Shown piece after piece: positions 53,395 to 60,000 of a stretch of DNA of 60,000 nt. The stretch spans positions 81,066,384 to 81,126,383 of the forward strand of contig CM043944.1 in the NCBI GenBank assembly GCA_014529385.2, given 5' to 3'. Made by a program: the position numbers and the translations under genes. This DNA comes from Adiantum capillus-veneris. Lineage: Eukaryota > Streptophyta > Polypodiopsida > Polypodiales > Pteridaceae. How positions within the stretch are numbered: the first letter of the stretch is position 1; the number at the start of each line of letters is the position of its first letter. Under the pieces are notes generated by a model. The model had not been told where the DNA came from. It searched no databases and worked only from the letters and a program-made list of their open reading frames with translations.

Positions 53395-56300
53395 GTGATT
53401 GAAGGGCTGATGCAAACCAAGGTTGAGTTGTCAAAGAAGCAGGAATTGATGACACAAATGATAAGTGGAGACCTCTCAGCTATGGAGAAGGATATATATT
53501 TGCACATGCTGGCTAGTTTTCCTGATTTGTTCATTACTTCATATGAAGAGATCAGAGGGTTCAAGGGCGAAGAGATGCATATAGAGCTGAAAGAAGGTGC
53601 TAAGCCAGTGTGGCAAAGGCTAAGAAGGATGGGTCAAGAGCAAATGGAAGCCTTGCGAGAAGAGGTGGACAAGTTGTTGAAGGCAGGGTTCATAGTCCCT
53701 GTGGAGACCACAGAATGGGTGAGTCCAGTAGTATTCAGTCCAAAGAAGGATGAGAACTGGAGGATTTGTGCAGATTTTAAGCCCTTAAACGCAGCCACTA
53801 AGAAGAACCCATATCCTCTTCCATTCATCGATCAGATCTTGGATTCAGTGGTAGGTTATGAGAGGTAGAGTGTGTGTGATGGTTTTTAAGGCTATTTTCA
53901 ATTGAAGATTGCTCTTAAAGACCGCACAAAGACAACTTTTATTACGCCATGGGGCTGCTATTGCTACACAGTATTTTCATTTGGGTTGTCAAATGGACCT
54001 TACTTCTATCAAGAGAGAGCGAATTGGGTGTTGGAACCATTCATTGGTAGTTGTGTTAAAGCTTTTATGGATGACTTTTGTGTTTTTAGCAGTAGGGCTG
54101 AACACCATGAGAAGCTGCAGATGGTATTGGCTCGATATGATGAATGTGGAGTACAACTAAATCCAAAGAAATGTCATCTAGCACAGCCAAGGGTGAAGTT
54201 TTTGGGCCACATGGTGTCAGAAAATGGCATTGAGGCTGATCCAGACAAGGTTAAGTCTATTATTCTTCTTCCATCACCTACGAGTACGAAGCAATTGGCA
54301 ACCTTTATACACAAAGTGAAGTACATGGCAAGGTTTATTCCATTGTCTTCTCAGATTCTTTATCCATTACAACAAGTGGCAAAGCATGATCCATTGCAAT
54401 GGGATGACAAGTGTGAAGAAGTGTTTCAAGAGGTGAAAGAGGTGTTAGGGGGGTTGTCAACCATGCAGGCTCCTGATTGGGAGAAAGTTTTTTATGTAAA
54501 TCCCTCAGTAGGGGATGATGCCATTGGATCCATGCTATTGCAAAAGGGGAAGGGCAGCCATTATATGAGGCTAGTGTATTGTGCAAGTCGAGTGAAGTTG
54601 GTAGCGGAGAGAAAGTTCTCGGAAGTAGAGCTAGTGATGGCCAGTGTAATATTTGCTTGTCGACGATTTCGTCATTACTTGCTACCACGACCTTTTGTTT
54701 TCTTGACGAGTTATGCCTTTTTGCCACAGTTAATTAATGGTACTAACATGTCAAATGTGGTGAAGAAATGGGTAATTAAGCTGCAGGAGTTTGAGTTGTC
54801 TTTTTTAGTGGAAGACAGTACAAGGGCTACCCTAGCCGATTTGTTGACTTACAAGGAGAATCTTCTTCTTGTTAAGGAAGAGGTGGTGAGAAAGGTAGTC
54901 AAAGAAGTGCCAGAGATCAACAATGCACATGTGTTGTTCTTTGATGGGTCATACAGGAAAAGCCGTGATGCAGCTTCAGGGGGTATAGCACTTTATGATC
55001 CAGAGGGGAAGTTAGTATGCAAGAGAGGGTTTAAGTTGGATGCTCATAGTAATAATGAGGCTGAATATGCTACTTTAGAAGCTGGATTACACATTTGTTT
55101 GAAGCATGAGATTAGAAGGTTGAGTATAAAAGGTGATGCCTTGTTAGTTGCGAAGCAAGTGCTCGGTGTGTGGAAGAGCAAGAACACCTCATTGAAGGAA
55201 ATGTGCTTTAGAATTAAAGGCCTGTTGAAAAAGTTTGAGGCATGGAGCATCAGAAACATTGAACGTGCTCTAAATGGAGAGGCACATGAAGCAGCTCAAA
55301 GCATGATTGGGGAGCTATTTGTGTTGAGGACCACTTTACCTCTTTATCATGGCCGGGAAAGTTTGGCTCAAGAAGAGGAGTTTTTGCTAACAGGAATCAT
55401 TCCAAAGGAGATTCAGAAGTCTAAGAAGTATGGCTTTGTGCGTAGAGCATACAGATACAAATTAATTGGTGATTTCTTATACATGAAAGGGGCTGATCTC
55501 GTGTTGAGACGTTACAGAGTGTTGGAAGAGAATCATGAAGGCGCATGTGGTCGCCATTTTGCTCTAAAGATCACCTTGCATAAGATTCTGCAAGAGGGGT
55601 ATGTATGGCCTAGTTTGCACTAGGATGTTCACCATTGGTGTAGGTCTTGCAATAGGTGTCAAGCATTTGGGAAGAGAGTGTTGAAGCCAGAGCTACGAAA
55701 AACCATTATGGCGTTTGATGTGTTTGAAAAGTGGGGGATTGATGCAATAGGCCCGTTACCTATCACAAGCAGGGGCAAAAGCTATATTTTGACGGCAGTG
55801 GACTATCTTTCTAGATGGGCAGAGGCTATAGCAGTAAAACAGATCACTGCAAAGGATGTGGCAAAATTTTTGTATGATGAAATATGTTGCAAGTTTGGGG
55901 TGCCACTAGAGCTACTTTCAGATAAGGGGCCTGGCTTTAGAGCTAAACTGCTAGATTTTTTATGTGCAAAGTTGAAGATTAGGCACCAGCATACCACTCC
56001 TTATTACCCACAGTGTAATGGCTTAAATGAAAGATTCAATGGTGAGTTGGTACAGATTCTTTCGAAAGTGACAGAGCACCAAGGAAAGAATTGGGGTTTG
56101 GAATTTCCTAGTGCATTATGGGCTTACCATACTTCGGTGAAGACAGGTACAGGGTTTACTCCATTTCATTTGGTGTATGGAAAGGAAGCACTATTGCCTG
56201 TGGAGGTAGAGTTGCCTATGGTCAAGATGTTAGAGAAGTTGCTTGGGCCTCCTGGTGATGCATTCAAAGAGAGGCTCTTGCATTTACAAGAGGTCCAGTT

Positions 56301-56699
56301 GGATAGGATAAGTGCATTGGAGCATTATGGGAGATGCAGGATAAGGCTTTGGCAAAGATAAATGAAAAGGTCAAAAGTAAGGGTATCAAGAAACATGACT
56401 TGGTTTTGCGCTACAACAGTAAGCTGGACAACACCTTCCAAAAGAAGTTTCAAATTAAGTGGGAAGGCCCTTTCAAGGTAGTGGAGTGTTTTCCAAATGG
56501 CACATATCAGCTGGCTAACCTGGATGGTGTTCTACATAAGTCAAGGGTAAATGGATTGCGTCTTAAATTGTATCATGCTAGATTGATGATGGTGGAGCAA
56601 GATGAGCTATTTGTGGATAAAGCAGTGTTTGTGAGGGATGAGGAGACCTGTGATGCGGCGAGTCTCATATCTCTCTTTGCTGCTGCTGATCATGAATGA
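53395..56699 (+). pseudogene. pol: B1 Pol: RT, two RNase H domains, integrase
   Basis: The frame continues from the protease. Stops interrupt RT at 53,866 (AGG TAG AG) and 53,887. RT resumes 53,902 (KAFMDDFCVFS). The same degenerate Ty3 RNase H (YVNPSVGDDAIGSML) and intact archaeal-type RNase H (HVLFFDGSYRKSRD, NNEAEYATLEAGL, IKGDALLVAKQV) occur as in B2. A deletion near 55,512 removes VPWREEL and a TAG at 55,621 follows GYVWPSLH. Integrase core 55,678-56,330 keeps WGIDAIGPL, LSDKG and LNERFN. A frameshift near 56,335 leads to the C-terminal part 56,334-56,699 with KWEGPFKVVECFPNGTYQLA (GPF module), missing in B2. Confidence 0.9.
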
Positions 56700-56710
56700 T
56701 CTAGCAGGCT

Positions 56711-56720
56711 AGGGGATGGG
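56711..56720 (+). other. B1 polypurine tract
   Basis: AGGGGATGGG lies seven bases before the 3' LTR (CAAATTA gap). The gap is unusual, but the LTR start is fixed by the duplicated target of B2, whose 5' LTR starts with the same TGTCAGGAG. Confidence 0.65.
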
Positions 56721-56727
56721 CAAATTA

Positions 56728-57856
56728 TGTCAGGAGTTTTTTTGAGCAAGGGATTGCGCATATGTTCATACACATGCATGGTGCATCAAATAAAGGATTG
56801 CCCATTTTCTAGAGCCAGGTGGTTCTGTGGGGCCCACATGTGTACAGGTAGGACAGTGTGTACATAGTGCATCGATTTTCACTATTACTAGTACTAGTGT
56901 GTTTTTTCTATAATAATGAGGAGTTGGTAGTGCGTAAAACTTCTCGAGAAAGATATCCACGGGCCAATGACATGAGGTAAGCAGGTGCGTCAGATGGCAT
57001 CTAGTGGCATCAGGAGGGCAAACGGGGTCAATATTTGCACGCGGATGAGGACAGACACAACGTGGGTGTTTTCTTGTGAGAGTTATGCAGAAAGTTCATC
57101 ATTAGGACCACTTTTTGGGGCCACTTCACGTGGTTGCGAGACGCATTATTGAAAAGAAATGAGTGCCAGGTGTGCGGATGATGCAAAAAGGTGACAACTA
57201 TGCACTGCGAGGTCAGTTTTTGGCCTGTTCGGGGTCCGTTTGAGGTCATCTTAAAGGCCAAGGGTGCCCAACTAATAAAGCTAAGTGTGGGAACTGAAAA
57301 AATATAGAGAATACTAGAAAAAACGTGGAGAAGTGAGGAGGAACAGCCGGAGCTGTGTTTTTGAGGTTTTTGGAGCCTGTTTTGGTCGTAAACTGCTCAT
57401 CCGAGGTCGGATTTGAGCACTTTGACATTGTAGACTGGGGTTTTTGGCCGTTTCGGACGCGATGGCGCTGTCCATTTTGCCAAATTCCTCACAAATTTTC
57501 TTTTGTTTTTCTGTGTAATCTTCTCCGGTGAGTGAAGCCTCTTCTTAACTTGTGGTTGTATCTGGTGTATTTCCTCAATACTGTGTAAACTATTTGCCCC
57601 ATTGGTGTTGGGATGAGCTTCATTGAGTCTAAACAACAGCAATTTGCCTCCTTTGAGCTGAATTGAGAGTGTGTGTGTGTGAGTGTTGAGTGGGCAAGTG
57701 GGAAATCTCTCTCTTCTCACTCCGTCTGTGTGTTTCCTGTCTCGGCCAGGCTGGTTGTGTAAGCCGAGTGGTGCCCCATAGTGTGTGTGTGTATCATTCC
57801 AAGAGTGTGTGTCGGGTCGTTATAGAGGCGCTATGTGTGTTTTCATCCCGCTCACA
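56728..57856 (+). repeat. B1 3' LTR
   Basis: 1,129 bp, TGTCAGGAG to CCCGCTCACA, very close to 41,388-42,537. Followed by ACGG, the right target duplication. Confidence 0.92.
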
Positions 57857-57860
57857 ACGG

Positions 57861-58338
57861 CTTGTATTGTTCCCTGTCCTTCACACATATCCACCTTAAA
57901 GCACTTGCTTAAGAACAAACTCTTTATACCTTGACTGGGGTTGATTGCATCTCCCAGCTTGTATCTTCATCCAGGGAGCTACAACTGCTCGGCAAATCCT
58001 CATCCTCGATCTCAAGCTCAAGAATCTCCTTCAACTTCATAGCTTCAACTTCAAACTCTCCCCACAGTGCATCATTTTGGTCTTTATCAAGCATCTCGAC
58101 TTGTATTGTTCCCTGTTCTTCACACATATCCACCATATCTCCAAGAACTTGCAAAAGACCAAACTCTTCATACCTTGATTGGGTCAACTCCATCTCCCAG
58201 CTTGTAACTACATCCATAGAGCTACAATCACTTGGCACGTCCTCATCCTTGATCTCCAGATTGGGAATCTCCTCCAACTTCATAGCTTTGAATTCATCTT
58301 GGCTTGATAGCACCTCTCTTTACCAATATGGAGCCACC
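57861..58338. repeat. About 239-bp tandem duplication in element C
   Basis: CTTGTATTGTTCCCTGTCCT at 57,861 recurs as CTTGTATTGTTCCCTGTTCT at 58,100. Shared words continue (CACACATATCCACC, ATACCTTGAYTGGG, ATCTCCCAGCTTGTA, CTCATCC, CCAACTTCATAGCTT). The unit differs by short indels. The 40-bp island at 41,348-41,387 matches the end of this unit, so a further copy edge existed at the B1 target. Confidence 0.85.
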
Positions 58339-58998
58339 TTCACTTCATTCATAATTGGAGTTTCCCTCTCTAGCATCCTTGGCATCGACACAGCTCTATC
58401 TCTTTGTAGATAAGACCCTTGGCTCTTCCCATACAAGCACCTCCCATTGCACCACTTTTGGTTTGACTCTCACCACTTCAATCTGCTTTGGCATCACCGC
58501 AATTGGAAAACCCTGTCTCGCCTGCCATTTCTTGAATATCTTCTTGGTTTGCCCTTTTGCTAGAGCCACCGCTTCCTCATATGACCCCATGCCATCAATC
58601 TCCACCTTGTCTCGCACATCTTAATGTAAGCAGTCCAAAAAATTTCTCATTTTAAGATAATCCACATTTGGAGCAATAGTTACCTTGATAAGCTTTGCCC
58701 AACTAGCTTCGAACTCCCATGTGAACGCTTGAAAATTTTCTTCCAAGCTTTGCTTCAAACCATAGAGCTTTCTCTTTACTTTGTTCAACCACACATATGC
58801 TTATGGACTTGCTTCAAAAATCCTCTTCCAATGATTCATAACTGGCCTTTTCTTCATCTCAAATTACATCTTTTCTTTTCCACGTACTAGGAGTGGGAAC
58901 ACTCCCATTGCACCATCTTCTATCGATCAATCCATAGTCCTGTAGCCATACCTCCACATCTCAACCCCAGTGAAAACTGGAAATATTGACCACTCCAT
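57861..58998 (-). pseudogene. gag: Element C Gag-like ORF, 5' part
   Basis: On the minus strand from ATG at 58,998: MEWSIFPVFTGVEMWRYGYR, then KVKRKLYGLKQSLEENFQAF, TWEFEASWAKLIKV, DYLKMRNFLDCLH, VEIDGMGSYEEAVALAKGQT and KKIFKKWQ. The order (W, F-x-x-F, L-x-x-L-x-x-V, tandem E-A-x-x-x-A) follows plant Gag capsids, but similarity is weak. A Glu/Asp-rich section (58,313-57,861) contains two copies of a unit of about 80 residues (CEEQGTIQVEMLDKDQNDAL) and then continues across the inserted elements into 32,722. Several stops are present. C seems to encode Gag only, like non-autonomous TR-GAG-type elements. Confidence 0.6.
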
Positions 58999-59083
58999 GC
59001 TTAGTAACACTTGCTCTTCAAATCTTGTACCTTTGACATCATCAAAACCACCACTTCAACTTTAATTAGGAGCATCAGTCAAC
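58999..59083 (-). other. Element C leader
   Basis: A short untranslated stretch between the primer binding site and the Gag-like ATG; nothing else is seen. Confidence 0.5.
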
Positions 59084-59102
59084 TCCTCCATGGGGGACTC
59101 CA
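59084..59102 (-). other. Element C primer binding site
   Basis: Minus-strand TGGAGTCCCCCATGGAGGA lies five bases after the LTR end. It matches the B-family site at 16 positions when one base is gapped. This orients C on the minus strand with its 5' LTR on the right. Confidence 0.65.
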
Positions 59103-59107
59103 AAAAA

Positions 59108-59764
59108 TGGGAAGGGGAAAAGGGAAACACACCCGGTACACAATCAACACGCCTCTCTATAGTCCACAATATATAGAGCACCCCTAACCACTGGACTTCA
59201 CCTTCAAAACTCAACAACGTCACATGAAAACCTCCATTTGAACACCACCAATATGACAACACAAACAAAGCCCGATCACCCCGTATAGCATGATTCACTG
59301 CCTTCACCACACACAAAAACCTCTCTCAATTCCTCTATGAAAAACAGAACATTGGAGGAAACAACTATCGAACACACGTACACAATAGATAAAAGAGAAG
59401 AGAAAAGGGAAAACCGTCACAAAATCACATTAATGATGACTTCTTTATCATCAACAACACACCCTATACAAAAGGCTCCAAGACGACACACTCTTTGCAA
59501 CCCCAAACCATCAATTCGCATCCCCATGAATTCACATCAGCACCATATCCACACATTGGTAGCACAAAACCGGGCTCAATGCTCAACAGCGAAGAAAAAC
59601 GTCTTCAAAAGCCCAATTGGTAAAAAGCCCTTGAAATGGCGTGTGAACCTCCCTTTATAGGGGATTACAAAAATTTAGGCAAAAAAACATGTGGTATTTA
59701 TTGGCTCGTCCAGGGCACTCGAGCATCATTTGGCATTTCTTGTACATTGTCCACAAGTGGCACA
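59108..59764 (-). mobile_element. Element C right LTR (5' LTR in element orientation)
   Basis: TGGGAAGGGG to GTGGCACA, paired with 29,348-30,019, with many substitutions and small indels, so an old pair. Frames across it are not coding. Confidence 0.8.
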
Positions 59765-59781
59765 CTTATTTTCATAGAAGA

Positions 59782-60000
59782 TGTGAAGGGGGAAAGGGTA
59801 ACACACCTGGCACACAACAAACTTGTCCCTCTATATCCCATGATATACACATCACCCCTAACCACTAGAGTTCAACTTCAAAACTCAAAGCCTCACAAGA
59901 AAAAATACCATTTTCACACCACCGTATGCACACACTTGATGTGACAACACAAACACCTCTAATCATCCCGCACAACTGGATTCACGACCATCATCACACA
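59782..60000. mobile_element. Third, partial copy of the element C LTR
   Basis: TGTGAAGGGGGAAAGGGTAA, then CCCCTAACCACTAGAGTTCA and ACTTCAAAACTC match the first 200 bases of the two C LTRs. It starts 17 bp beyond the right LTR and runs off the window. It may be the LTR of a neighbouring relative or of a tandem C arrangement. Confidence 0.75.

Larger units (their letters stand above)
41388..57856 (+). mobile_element. Element B1: Tat-like Ty3/gypsy element, split by B2
   Basis: LTRs at 41,388-42,537 and 56,728-57,856 share diagnostic variants (GAGTTTTTTTGAGCAAGGGA; CCGGAGCTGTGTTTTTGAGG) that differ from the inner pair, so they belong together. The element is flanked by ACGG on both sides (41,384-41,387 and 57,857-57,860). 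Its leader (42,562-43,530) is cut exactly at the B2 insertion and resumes at 51,335, followed by gag, protease, RT, two RNase H domains, integrase and a purine tract. Coding parts are broken by stops and shifts. Confidence 0.92.

Noticed and set aside
41388-57856. Tandem dimer of B elements formed by unequal recombination
   Set aside because: The outer LTRs resemble each other and the inner LTRs resemble each other, and both pairs have their own target duplications, which unequal exchange would not produce.

Overview
This window looks like nuclear DNA of a land plant with a large, repeat-filled genome. I find no convincing host gene, rRNA, tRNA or CRISPR array. Every coding signal I can support belongs to a transposable element: several plant Ty3/gypsy LTR retrotransposons (one with the dual RNase H of the Tat lineage) and a CACTA (En/Spm) transposon with a TNP2-type transposase. 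This accumulation would suit a gymnosperm, fern or another large-genome plant, but the species cannot be named from the sequence. Nearly all frames carry stops or shifts, so the elements are old or inactive. I use the labels A to G for the elements.

Region 1-9,000: minus-strand remnants of element D. A gag pseudogene (about 2,560-4,019) is followed rightward by a leader, a tRNA-Asp-type primer binding site (PBS, 5,687-5,706) and LTR sequence starting at 5,709. Region 9,000-14,100: minus-strand element E, with a polypurine tract and LTR edge at 8,987/8,988, a broken charged ORF (9,097-12,178) and an upstream leader-like region. Both leader regions hold spaced palindromes of the same design: inverted arms around a CACG, TGTG, CATG or TGAG-like core.

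Region 14,100-21,600 is mostly non-coding repeat: 121-bp and 196-bp tandem duplications, a diverged A/T-rich repeat field and several microsatellites. Region 21,600-23,700 holds element F on the plus strand: Met-type PBS, gag with zinc knuckle, and the start of a protease. Region 23,700-29,300 is CACTA element G: subterminal repeats, then a badly decayed TNP2 transposase.

Region 29,348-60,000 is a nest of insertions. Element C (minus strand, LTRs 29,348-30,019 and 59,108-59,764) appears to encode only a Gag-like protein. It was split by two insertions only 40 bp apart. Element A (minus strand, 32,723-41,347) is a full gag-pol element with an additional ORF after integrase. Element B1 (plus strand, 41,388-57,856) is a Tat-like gag-pol element. 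B1 was itself split at its leader/gag boundary by a second member of its own family, B2 (43,531-51,334), which later lost its pol 3' end and the first half of its 3' LTR. Target-site duplications support the A, B1 and B2 insertions. The inferred order, oldest first, is F, then CACTA, then C, then A and B1 (relative order unknown), then B2.
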